The notes beneath the pieces were generated by a model that had not been told where the DNA came from, did not search any database, and saw nothing but the letters and a program-made list of their open reading frames with translations. Below are positions 9,130 to 17,200 of a stretch of 64,000 nucleotides of DNA, piece by piece. This stretch comes from Paenibacillaceae bacterium (GTDB lineage: Bacteria; Bacillota; Bacilli; Paenibacillales; NBRC-103111): positions 124,001 through 188,000 of the forward strand of contig JAQSYI010000005.1 in the NCBI GenBank assembly GCA_029256185.1, given 5' to 3'. The translations under genes and the position numbers were made by a program. Numbering within the stretch: the first letter of the stretch is position 1; each line of letters begins with the position of its first letter.

Positions 9130-10146
9130 ATGCTGCAAAATTATGAGCAAAAAAGCACCGAAATCAGGCAAGCCTTTCATAAATTGAAGGAGCAGCAGCC
9201 CAATCGGCTTCGGCAGCGGCTGGAGCTGTCCTGGAGCAACTGGGGCTTCGGCATGGAATCCCTGGCGGATACAGCCAAGCGCTTGAGCCGATACGGCATC
9301 AAGTATATCGAATTGCATGGCAACCATTACGGCCCGGATCTGGGCTATCGCCCTGCTGAGGCCAGCCGGATTCTGCAGGACTACGGCCTTCAGGTATCCG
9401 GCGTATGCGGGATGTTCTCCAGGGAGAATGATCTCTCCAGCAATGTGGCCGTGCAGCGGCAAGCGGCCATCGATTATATCCGGCGGGAGACGGAATTCAC
9501 CGCCGAGGCAGGCGGCAGTTACCTCCTGGTGGTGCCCGCCGTAGTGGGCAGACCGGGCAAATATGATGATATGGAATGGGCCAGAAGCATCGATACCCTG
9601 CGGCTCGCCGCCGATTCCTTTACCCAATGCGGGGTGAAGGGAGCCATCGAGCCCATTCGCGCGGCGGAAACCTCCCTGGTGCATACGGTGGCCGAAGCGC
9701 AGGCGTATATGGAACAACTGAACCATCCCGGAGTCCGCCACCTCAACGGCGATGTGTATCATATGCAAGTGGAGGAGAACCACATCGGCGAAGCCCTCCT
9801 GCAAGCGGGCGGACAGCTGGTGAATCTGCATATGGCGGACAGCAACCGCGGCGCCTTGGGTACCGGGCATATGGATCTGGACACGATCATCATGGCCCTG
9901 TATCTGATGGGGTACAACCGGGAGGGCTGCTTCGTGACTCCCGAGCCTCTGGGTCCGGGAGGAGATCCTTACCCGGCCATGTACGGCAATCCGGACAAGG
10001 AAACACTGGATGCTCTGGTCCGCCAATCCGTTTCCTACTTCCGGCACCGGGAGCAGATCTTGACCGCCGCTTCTTTTGAAGGACATGCAGGGGATGATGC
10101 CGGAGGGCATTGTCCCGCTAATATTACCAATAAACCAAGTCTGTAA
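9130..10146 (+). CDS. sugar phosphate isomerase/epimerase-like TIM barrel
   Basis: A 338-residue xylose-isomerase-like TIM barrel (AP endonuclase 2 fold, PF01261). Strand motifs include KYIELHGNHYGPDLGY, HLNGDVYHM, GTGHMDLDTI and FVTPEPLGPGGDPY, whose Glu/Asp/His residues would bind a divalent metal. ATG 9130 is preferred because AAAGGAG lies 11 bases upstream; the in-frame ATG at 9073, directly after the preceding stop, has no ribosome site. It ends the 1.2-10.1 kb cluster before a strong terminator. Relatives act as epimerases, as keto-sugar isomerases or in oxidative glycoside cleavage. With an FAD oxidoreductase in the same cluster, a role after sugar oxidation is plausible but unproven. 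Confidence 0.83.
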   Translation: MLQNYEQKSTEIRQAFHKLKEQQPNRLRQRLELSWSNWGFGMESLADTAKRLSRYGIKYIELHGNHYGPDLGYRPAEASRILQDYGLQVSGVCGMFSRENDLSSNVAVQRQAAIDYIRRETEFTAEAGGSYLLVVPAVVGRPGKYDDMEWARSIDTLRLAADSFTQCGVKGAIEPIRAAETSLVHTVAEAQAYMEQLNHPGVRHLNGDVYHMQVEENHIGEALLQAGGQLVNLHMADSNRGALGTGHMDLDTIIMALYLMGYNREGCFVTPEPLGPGGDPYPAMYGNPDKETLDALVRQSVSYFRHREQILTAASFEGHAGDDAGGHCPANITNKPSL

Positions 10147-10231
10147 CCGAAATGTAATCCAGTTTTCATCTTGTATTAATAAACATGGCTTATTATATAA
10201 ACAACCCCCCTTTTTGAATATAAAATACTTT

Positions 10232-10266
10232 TACCCGGAGGCACCGTTGCTTCCGGGTACTTTTTT
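10232..10266 (+). terminator. intrinsic terminator of the 1.2-10.1 kb cluster
   Basis: ACCCGGAG pairs with CTTCCGGGT around a short loop, followed by a run of T at 10261-10266. A second hairpin, GAAAATGCC with GGCATTTTC at 10271-10295, follows at once. Confidence 0.85.
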
Positions 10267-10290
10267 ATACGAAAATGCCCGATTATGGCA

Positions 10291-10368
10291 TTTTCAATTG
10301 GGGGCTCCCCTAAAAGTACCCGGATCTTGCTTCGAAGCGTCCCGTCACTTTGGGGGGATTGTTTTTTT
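10291..10368 (+). repeat. 77-bp palindromic element, copy A
   Basis: One of four copies of TTTTCATTGGGGGCTCCCC (consensus start), a middle containing GCTTCGAAGC, and a ...ACTTTGGGGGGATTGTTTTT end. The main stem is CCCCTAAAAGT with ACTTTGGGGGG, and GGGGGCTCCCC offers an alternative stem. Copies B (13120), C (42919) and D (49163) are described separately. It sits after the terminator of the preceding cluster. Confidence 0.85.
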
Positions 10369-10786
10369 CTACGACGGCAAGACTAACATACCAAAATGCC
10401 AGGAGAGGGAGGAGAGCCCGACGGTATACCGAAAAAAAAGGAATACTTGCGCACAGGCGAGACCTGCCAATAGTAAAGGTGAGAATAGTTGAAACCTGCG
10501 AACCACGAACGAGTGAACCGAAAGAATGCTAAGGTGCTAAGGATGGGTGCTACGGTGCTAAAAGGCGCTGAGGCGCTACGGTGGTAAGGTGCTAAGGATG
10601 CTAAGGAACTCAGATGCTAAGCTTGTATCACAACGATGGGAAAAATGTGCAACCGAGCACTTGTTTCCTGCCGGCAACAAAGGCCCATTCTATGCGAAAT
10701 TTCATACAAAATGGCCTCCCCAGTGGCAGTGTGCTGAGCTCACCCCTGTTGTTTGTTCATTTTGCCGTCGCAGTTTTGCTAACCGC
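10369..10786. other. non-coding gap with short tandem repeats
   Basis: No convincing gene is present. At 10527-10620 there is a degenerate tandem array of about 9-bp units (GCTAAGGTG and variants such as GCTACGGTG). The rest, up to the convergent end of the AraC gene at 10787, shows no recognisable element. Short frames here lack ribosome sites. Confidence 0.6.
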
Positions 10787-13069
10787 TTATTCCTCCCGCT
10801 GCTCCCCTTGGCGGTATTGTCCGGGAGTAATCCCCTCATGCTTCTTGAAAGCCCGGATGAAGGTATTGGCGTTGTTCCAGCCCACCATCCCGGCCACGTC
10901 ATTGATCTTCATGTCGGCATGTTCATCCATAATCTGCTTGGCCCGCTTGATCCGGTATTCGCTTAAGTAATCCTTGAAGCTCTCCCCTGTCTGCTCCTTG
11001 ATCAGCTGGCTGATATAATTGGGGGACAGGTTGAAATGCGCCGCCATATCCGTCAGGGACATGTCGAAGCGGTAATGCTCGTGCATATATCCCATCATCT
11101 GAAAGCCTAAGGAATTATCTTGCTCCCTGCTGCGTTCCCGGATGCTTGCGGCAATCTGCTGCAGCCTGCTCCGAAGCTGCCGGCGCAGCTCCTCCGGCTG
11201 CCCGCTGCCGCGGAGAAGCTGATTGAATTGCAGCCCCTCCGGAAAAACCTCGGAAGCCGGTTTGTTCAAATGGTGAAAAATCCGGTTGATCGTGGTGATT
11301 ACCGCATACATAAACAATTGCAAGGTTTCTTCGCTTGCCGGCGATCTGGATGCATTCTCCTCCCAGATCCGGTCGAATAATTCTGTCGCCTCCGCCGGTT
11401 TTCCCTGAAGCACACAGACCGTCAGCTCCCGTTCCATATCCAGAGGATAGTAGTAGCCCAGCCCCTGGGAATAACCCCGTTCTTCAAAGGTAATCACAGG
11501 GTGCTTATCATGAACCAGACGCTGCTCCAGCAGACCGGCGGCGCTCTGGTAAGATTCCTTCAGGCAGTCGCCGGAGGACACCGGCTGGCCCGTCACCGCC
11601 GTTATCCGGATATCGAAACGGTCCTCCACCCCTGCCACCGCCTCCAGCAGCAGCTTCTTCAGGGAGCCGCTTCCCGCTTCCTTCAGCAAAATTGCATAGT
11701 GGCTATGATCCAGCTCCACACTGTCGCCTGGTCCGTAAGCCTCCAAATGCTCCATGACAATGCGCAGGGCATGAGACTTGATTTCCAGCATGGTTTCCAG
11801 GGGATAGTCCTCCTCCCCCAGCTTCTTCTCCAGGAACTCCAGCACGACTGCCACAGACGGACCGCTCAGCCAGTCCAGGTCATGACGCTTAAATCCAGCT
11901 TCCGCCTGACCTGCGGGCAGCAGTCCCAACAGAAGATCCCGCATGAATTTCTTTCTTAGGGGAAGCCTGTTATGGCTAAGCATCTCTTGAAGGCTGTCGT
12001 TCGCCTCCTGAATGCGCGCGGCGGATTCCCGGATGAAGGCGAATTCATCCGTAGGCTGCGCATCGTCCTCCCCGCGGAAAAAGCCCACAGCTCCCCGCAC
12101 CGGCTTATAGAGCTTATTGGTCAACAGCAGGGAGAGCAGAATTCCCAGCAGCAGCAGTCCGGCATAGAACAGGGACACGCTCCTAAGCAGCATGCCCAGA
12201 TTGCCGCTCCAGGGAGATACGGGCACACTGTAGACATAGTGCAGCTTCCCGAGCGCCGAGGACTTGGCCGCGTACATCTGCCTGTCCTCCAGCTTGAACT
12301 CTGCATAGCGGGCGTTGTCCTGCAAGCCGGCCAGCACCTCCTCCCCCTCCGCCAGCTCCCCCTCCTTCATTCGCTGGGAGGTAATCCATTCCCCGTCATA
12401 GAGCAGTCCGTAATACTCCTGCGGCGACCCAAGCTCCGGAAGAAACTGATTTTCATGAAAAGAAATGACCACGATGATTCCTTCCCCATTGACCAATACT
12501 TCATGACGCACAAAGGTCAGAAGCGGCCCCCGGGGAACCGGTCCCCCGTATCCTTCCAGATCGGTATTCTCATCCCGCTCATAACGCACCATCGCCGTGG
12601 AAGGAAGGGCTCCCGAGCGCTCGAACTCCTCGAACCAGCTCTCCGTTTTTTCGTCGAAGCCCATGAACCCGTAGTACTGCTCCCTGCTCATGGTGGCATA
12701 GGGAGTAATCACCAGATCCAGCCCCTGCCTCACCAGATCAATCTGGTATCCAATGTTTGTAAACGCATTCATATTTGCCTTCAGTTCATTGAATACATTT
12801 GTGATGACGTAATAATCCATCTCCGTCTCCCGCGCGTAGGCGAGAATCTCCTGCTTCAGCCTCAACTGGTTGACATAATTGAAGGCCACATTCAGCTTCA
12901 TATCCAGCCTGGTTCTGGCTTGCTCCGCAAAGGCCCTGCGCTGGTTCATCAGCTCTGCCTGCATGATCTGGCTGTTCTTAAAGGCAAATACTGCACCGGC
13001 AATAAACGTATACAGGAAAGCGATCATGATGCACGCTGCCATCAATTTCCGCCAAAACCGTCTTTTCAT
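10787..13069 (-). CDS. membrane-bound AraC-family regulator (YtdP-like)
   Basis: A 760-residue regulator with membrane helices at about 11-28 (ACIMIAFLYTFIAGAVFAF) and 296-318, an extracellular sensor domain between them, and an AraC helix-turn-helix pair at the C-terminus (FNLSPNYISQLIKEQ, then ADMKINDVAGMVGWNNANTF). The ATG at 13069 follows TAGGGGGAACAAC. The frame stays open upstream to 13198, but that extension lies inside repeat copy B and is not counted. It is divergent from the importer and lyase genes at 13569-20686, which it probably activates. The 77-bp element lies in its 5' leader with its T-run about 45 bases before the start codon. Confidence 0.88.
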   Translation of the reverse strand: MKRRFWRKLMAACIMIAFLYTFIAGAVFAFKNSQIMQAELMNQRRAFAEQARTRLDMKLNVAFNYVNQLRLKQEILAYARETEMDYYVITNVFNELKANMNAFTNIGYQIDLVRQGLDLVITPYATMSREQYYGFMGFDEKTESWFEEFERSGALPSTAMVRYERDENTDLEGYGGPVPRGPLLTFVRHEVLVNGEGIIVVISFHENQFLPELGSPQEYYGLLYDGEWITSQRMKEGELAEGEEVLAGLQDNARYAEFKLEDRQMYAAKSSALGKLHYVYSVPVSPWSGNLGMLLRSVSLFYAGLLLLGILLSLLLTNKLYKPVRGAVGFFRGEDDAQPTDEFAFIRESAARIQEANDSLQEMLSHNRLPLRKKFMRDLLLGLLPAGQAEAGFKRHDLDWLSGPSVAVVLEFLEKKLGEEDYPLETMLEIKSHALRIVMEHLEAYGPGDSVELDHSHYAILLKEAGSGSLKKLLLEAVAGVEDRFDIRITAVTGQPVSSGDCLKESYQSAAGLLEQRLVHDKHPVITFEERGYSQGLGYYYPLDMERELTVCVLQGKPAEATELFDRIWEENASRSPASEETLQLFMYAVITTINRIFHHLNKPASEVFPEGLQFNQLLRGSGQPEELRRQLRSRLQQIAASIRERSREQDNSLGFQMMGYMHEHYRFDMSLTDMAAHFNLSPNYISQLIKEQTGESFKDYLSEYRIKRAKQIMDEHADMKINDVAGMVGWNNANTFIRAFKKHEGITPGQYRQGEQREE

Positions 13070-13119
13070 GTTGTTCCCCCTATATCTATCCTTCAAGCAT
13101 GTATCCTGCCAACCGTCAC

Positions 13120-13196
13120 CAAAAAAACAATCCCCCAAAAGTGACGAGAAGCTTCGAAGCAAAATCCGGGTACTTTTGGGGGAGCCCCCGAAAAAC
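13120..13196 (-). repeat. 77-bp palindromic element, copy B, in the leader of an AraC gene
   Basis: Read on the minus strand: CGGGGGCTCCCCCAAAAGT, the central GCTTCGAAGC palindrome, then ACTTTTGGGGGATTG and seven T. CCCCCAAAAGT and ACTTTTGGGGG form a perfect 11-bp stem. With its T-run it has the form of an intrinsic terminator between the promoter and the regulator gene, so attenuation is conceivable. Other copies lack this placement. Confidence 0.85.
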
Positions 13197-13434
13197 AATC
13201 CCCTCTGCCATGCCGGAATGCACCACCACTATACCGTGGGCAGCGCCGCCGGGTAAATCGTCGTTTTCCACACTGATCGTCATAATCGTCTTTCGCTGAT
13301 GCCCTTTCCCTGCCGGGCCGGCCTATACCGTTGATTTTGGCGAGCGCCGCGATATTGGCGATTTACGCTGGCCGGAACCCTTGCTAGGATATGGACAAAA
13401 GCGCTTACACGGCTTGCGCCAAAACAGCACCTGC
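13197..13434 (+). promoter_or_regulatory. divergent control region with cre-like site at 13396-13409
   Basis: CAAAAGCGCTTACA at 13396-13409 contains the full AANCGNWWNCA part of the CcpA cre consensus. TTGGCGATTTACGC near 13350 resembles the GGAGATTTACCGC motif upstream of 2767. The region separates the AraC gene from the permease operon and presumably carries its promoter, although no clear -35/-10 pair could be assigned. Confidence 0.45.
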
Positions 13435-13552
13435 TTCCGAAGCCAGTTTTTCTTCACGCCGCTCACGCTTTGCTGTAAGCGAAAAACTAAGCCTATGCTT
13501 CCGAAGCCAGTTTTTCTTCACGCCGCTCACGCTTTGCTGTAAGCGAAAAACT
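13435..13552 (+). repeat. two tandem 64-bp leader hairpin units before a permease gene
   Basis: Units start at 13435 and 13499, 64 bp apart as in the array at 4661, with the same TTCCGAAGCCAGTTTTTC opening but a different loop. AGTTTTTC pairs perfectly with GAAAAACT. The last arm runs into the TTTTAAGGAG ribosome site of the permease gene. Confidence 0.88.
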
Positions 13553-13568
13553 TTTAAGGAGTGTCCCC

Positions 13569-14525
13569 ATGGAACCCAAGCTCAAAAACAGAGCAGCCGC
13601 GCCTGGCTTGCTGCCCGATTGGCGGAGAATTGCCGCAAGCCTGGTCAGAGACCGTTTTTTCTACTTGCTGCTGATCCCGTTTATTCTATGGTATCTGCTG
13701 TTCGCCTACAAGCCCATGTACGGCCTGCAGATTGCCTTCAAGGATTTCAGCGTGTACAAGGGGATTGCCGCGAGCCCCTGGGTGGGGTTTGAGAACTTCA
13801 TAACCTTCTTCCAAAGCCCATACTTTGTCCGCACGCTGGTCAATACGCTGCTCATTAGCCTGTACAGTCTGGCCTGGGGCTTCCCCGCCCCGATCATTCT
13901 GGCCCTGCTGCTCAACGAGGTGCGCCATGTTTTCTTCAAGAAAGCGGTGCAGACGCTGACCTATCTGCCCCACTTCATCTCGGTGGTGGTAGTGGCGGGT
14001 ATTGTAACCAACATTTTAGCCCCTACCAACGGTCTGGTCAACATCATGTTAGCCAAGCTGGGCCTGGAGAAGATCTATTTCCTGGTGGTTCCCGAATACT
14101 TCCGGACTATTCTGATCTCCATGAACATCTGGAAGGAGACCGGCTTTGGCGCGATTCTCTACATTGCCGCCCTGTCCGGGATCAATCCGGAGCTATATGA
14201 GGCGGCCGTCATCGACGGAGCGAACAAGTGGAAGCAGATCTGGCATGTGACCCTGCCCGGCATTCTGCCGACCATCATGATCATGCTCATTCTGCGGATC
14301 GGCAACATCCTGGACGTGGGCTACGAGGCTATCATCCTGCTGTATCAGCCGGCCACTTATGAAACAGCGGATGTCATCAGCACCTATATGTACCGGGCGG
14401 GAATCAAGGAAGGCCAATACGACCTGACTACGGCCGTAGGGCTGTTCAACTCCGCCGTGGGCCTGGTGCTGGTCATCGCTGCCAACAAGCTCAGCAAGAA
14501 ATTTACGGAAAGCGGTCTTTGGTAA
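13569..14525 (+). CDS. carbohydrate ABC transporter permease, LplB type (CUT1)
   Basis: A 318-residue six-helix permease with the LplB motif YKPMYGLQIAFKDFSVYKG and EAA loop EAAVIDGANKWKQIW at about 211-225. AAGGAG precedes the ATG and is itself preceded by the two leader hairpins. It is the first gene of a permease, permease, binding protein, lyase operon facing away from an AraC regulator. It resembles the permease at 2767 but is clearly a separate paralogue. Confidence 0.93.
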   Translation: MEPKLKNRAAAPGLLPDWRRIAASLVRDRFFYLLLIPFILWYLLFAYKPMYGLQIAFKDFSVYKGIAASPWVGFENFITFFQSPYFVRTLVNTLLISLYSLAWGFPAPIILALLLNEVRHVFFKKAVQTLTYLPHFISVVVVAGIVTNILAPTNGLVNIMLAKLGLEKIYFLVVPEYFRTILISMNIWKETGFGAILYIAALSGINPELYEAAVIDGANKWKQIWHVTLPGILPTIMIMLILRIGNILDVGYEAIILLYQPATYETADVISTYMYRAGIKEGQYDLTTAVGLFNSAVGLVLVIAANKLSKKFTESGLW

Positions 14526-14541
14526 AGAGAGGAGCAACGAC

Positions 14542-15411
14542 ATGAAACAATCACAGGGTGAAAAAGTGTTCTCCATCCTCAATCATATTTTTCTGGCCTT
14601 GCTGGCATTAAGCACGGTTTATCCCTTCTTGTATGTACTGTCCGCCTCCATCAGCTCAGGGGATGCGGTCATCACCGGCAAGGTGGTGCTGTGGCCCGTG
14701 GAGACCACGTGGGCCGCCTATCGGCAGGTGCTGAAGGAAAGCTCGCTGTGGCTGGCCTATGGCAATACGATCTTCTATACGGTTGTCGGGACCGTGGTCA
14801 ACGTCACGTTCACCATATTCGGGGCGTACCCCCTGTCCAAGAAGCGTCTGCTGGGCCGGGGAGCCATTGGCTTCTTCATCGCCTTCACCATGCTGTTCAG
14901 CGCCGGGATGATTCCCTTCTATCTCAATCTGCGGGAGCTGGGACTGCTCAATACCAGGACGGCGATTATCTTCGCCTTCGCCATTACCACCTTCAACGTC
15001 ATCATTCTCCGTTCCTTCTTCCAGTCCATTACGGAGGATCTGGAGGAGGCTGCCAAGGTTGACGGTGCAACGGACGCCCAGATTTTGTGGAAGGTGGTGC
15101 TTCCGCTCTCCAAGCCTTCCCTTGCGGCCATCTCGCTTTTTTATGCCGTGAGCCGCTGGAACGGGTACTTCTGGGCCATGGTCATTCTTCAGGATGAACG
15201 CAAGATTCCCTTGCAGGTGCTGCTGAACAAACTGGTAGTCAGCATGAAGCCCACCGAGGACATGATGACCACCACGGATGTGGCGGCCTTCAGCCAGGAA
15301 ACCGTCATTTATGCCACCATCGTCCTGTCTGTGGTGCCCATTGTCGCCGTGTACCCGTTTATCCAGAAATATTTCGTAAAAGGGGTTATGATTGGTTCTG
15401 TCAAAGGTTAA
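14542..15411 (+). CDS. carbohydrate ABC transporter permease, YtcP type (CUT1)
   Basis: A 289-residue second permease with EAA loop EEAAKVDGATDAQILWKV at about 168-185 and the family-typical end YPFIQKYFVKGVMIGSVKG. It starts 16 bp after the previous stop with GAGAGGAG as ribosome site. It pairs with the product of 13569-14525. Confidence 0.93.
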   Translation: MKQSQGEKVFSILNHIFLALLALSTVYPFLYVLSASISSGDAVITGKVVLWPVETTWAAYRQVLKESSLWLAYGNTIFYTVVGTVVNVTFTIFGAYPLSKKRLLGRGAIGFFIAFTMLFSAGMIPFYLNLRELGLLNTRTAIIFAFAITTFNVIILRSFFQSITEDLEEAAKVDGATDAQILWKVVLPLSKPSLAAISLFYAVSRWNGYFWAMVILQDERKIPLQVLLNKLVVSMKPTEDMMTTTDVAAFSQETVIYATIVLSVVPIVAVYPFIQKYFVKGVMIGSVKG

Positions 15412-15474
15412 GCAGAGCCGTTGTCATCATATACAGCAAGTCCGATATCAACCACGAAAAGGGAGGCACTATCC

Positions 15475-17088
15475 ATGAAAAGAAAGACCATTCACCCCAC
15501 GCTGTCCATCGCCCTGGCTCTGACCTTGGGCGGTTCCGTGCTGGGAGGCTGCGGCAGTGAAAGCGCAGAAGAGAAGGCGCCTGGAGCATCAACCGGAGCT
15601 TCGGCAGCCCCTTCCACAGCCGCGCCGTCTGCGGGTCAATCCGCCAAGGCCAGCGAAAACCCTCTTTCCCTCACCGTTCATTTCATGAGCGGCGGGAATG
15701 TATTCGAGGACTCCTGGCCGGTCTTCAAGAAAGCGGCGGAGCTCACCAACGTCACTCTGAAGACCACCCTGCCCAAGACCGTTACCGACAAGAACGAAGC
15801 CTTCAACATGATGATGGCCTCCGGGGAAATCAGCGATATTGTGCTAAGCGCCAAGGGCAATATGGACAAATTCGGGCAGGAGGGGGCCTTTGCCCCGTTG
15901 AACGAGCTGATCGACAAGCATGCGCCCCATATCAAGGCCTTTCTGGAGAAGCGTCCCGATGTGAAAAGCGTAGGCACCGCCGCGGACGGAAATATGTATT
16001 TCCTCCCCTTCGCACCCGACGGCGAAGCGGCCGCCGGCTGGTTCATCCGCCAGGACTGGCTGGATAAGGTGGGGCTGTCCGTACCCAAAACCGTAGAGGA
16101 CTATTACAAGGTATTGAAAGCGTTTAAGGAAAAGGACCCCAACGGCAACGGCCAGGCGGACGAAATTCCCTTTTTCAGCAGACATGTCTCGGGAACGGGG
16201 GGCGTCTACGAGCTGCTCTCCCTCTGGGATGCGGATCAGGGCTATGCCTTGAAGAACGGCAAGATTGTCTACGGGCCGCTGGAGCCGGAATATAAGCTGG
16301 GTATCTCCTCCGTTGCCGCGTGGTATAAGGAAGGGCTTATCGACAAGGAAATATTCACCCGTGGCGGCAAGGCCCGGGAGATTCTTCTGGACAACAATAC
16401 AGGAGGGTCCAACCACGACTGGTTCGCCAGCACCGCCTCCTTCAACGATACGCTGAAGGACAAGATCGCCGGCTTCCAGTATGTGCCGATTGCTCCTCCG
16501 GCCAACATCAAGGGCAAGGTGGTGGAGCCCACGGCCAGAGCCATTGTCAAGGCGGACGGCTGGGGCATCTCTGCAGCCAATAAGCATCCGGTGGAAACCA
16601 TCAAGTATTTCGACTTCTGGTACACCGAGGAAGGCCGCAGATTGGCTAACTTCGGCGTGGAGGGCCTTACCTACAGCATGGTGGACGGCAAGCCCAAATT
16701 CACAGAGGAGATCTTGAAGGGCGGCCAGGTGACGCAGAATTTGTACAAATACGGGGCCCAACTGGAGTTTAGCTTCCAGCAGGATTTCGAGTATGAACGG
16801 CAATACTTGAACCCCGTCGCCGAGAAAGGCATGAGCGAGTATATCAACAACAAGTATATCCGGGAGCAAATCCCCACCCTGGCTTATACCGCAGAGGATG
16901 AGAAGAAGCTGAAAAACTTCGAAGCCTCGATTAATACCTATTCCAGCGAAATGGGACAAAAGTGGATATTGGGCGCGGAGTCGGTGGATGCTTCCTATGA
17001 CGCTTATGTCAGCAAGCTGAAGACCATGGGCATTGATGAGGTGCTGAAGATCAAGAATGAGGCTTACCAGCGTTATCTGAAGCAATAA
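15475..17088 (+). CDS. extracellular solute-binding lipoprotein of sugar ABC importer
   Basis: A 537-residue lipoprotein. ATG 15475 follows AGGGAGGCACTATCC; the open frame upstream to 15421 has no ribosome site. The signal peptide ends with lipobox LGGC (Cys about 24), then an Ala/Ser/Pro-rich linker of about 40 residues and a two-lobe binding domain. A D-rich loop DPNGNGQADEIP resembles the calcium-binding loop found in uronate- and alginate-type binding proteins. Encoded directly before a secreted lyase, it probably captures the lyase products. Confidence 0.92.
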   Translation: MKRKTIHPTLSIALALTLGGSVLGGCGSESAEEKAPGASTGASAAPSTAAPSAGQSAKASENPLSLTVHFMSGGNVFEDSWPVFKKAAELTNVTLKTTLPKTVTDKNEAFNMMMASGEISDIVLSAKGNMDKFGQEGAFAPLNELIDKHAPHIKAFLEKRPDVKSVGTAADGNMYFLPFAPDGEAAAGWFIRQDWLDKVGLSVPKTVEDYYKVLKAFKEKDPNGNGQADEIPFFSRHVSGTGGVYELLSLWDADQGYALKNGKIVYGPLEPEYKLGISSVAAWYKEGLIDKEIFTRGGKAREILLDNNTGGSNHDWFASTASFNDTLKDKIAGFQYVPIAPPANIKGKVVEPTARAIVKADGWGISAANKHPVETIKYFDFWYTEEGRRLANFGVEGLTYSMVDGKPKFTEEILKGGQVTQNLYKYGAQLEFSFQQDFEYERQYLNPVAEKGMSEYINNKYIREQIPTLAYTAEDEKKLKNFEASINTYSSEMGQKWILGAESVDASYDAYVSKLKTMGIDEVLKIKNEAYQRYLKQ

Positions 17089-17200
17089 TTCCTGCAGGAT
17101 GCGAGTCCGGTACAGCAAGGCTAAGGATTGCCAGGCTGTGCCGGGCTTCGACGGGCTAACTTAAGTTCCCATACATTCTCATTCAAGGGGAGGAACAGTA

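Noticed and set aside
7957..10110. 717-codon open frame on the minus strand
   Set aside because: It is the antisense shadow of the AraC and TIM-barrel genes, has no ribosome site and codes for a compositionally odd product.
10076..10492. 138-codon frame over the terminator and repeat copy A
   Set aside because: It overlaps the end of the TIM-barrel gene and crosses a strong terminator; no coding character.
11972..13144. 390-codon open frame on the plus strand
   Set aside because: It lies antisense to the membrane AraC gene, whose domains and ribosome site are clear.
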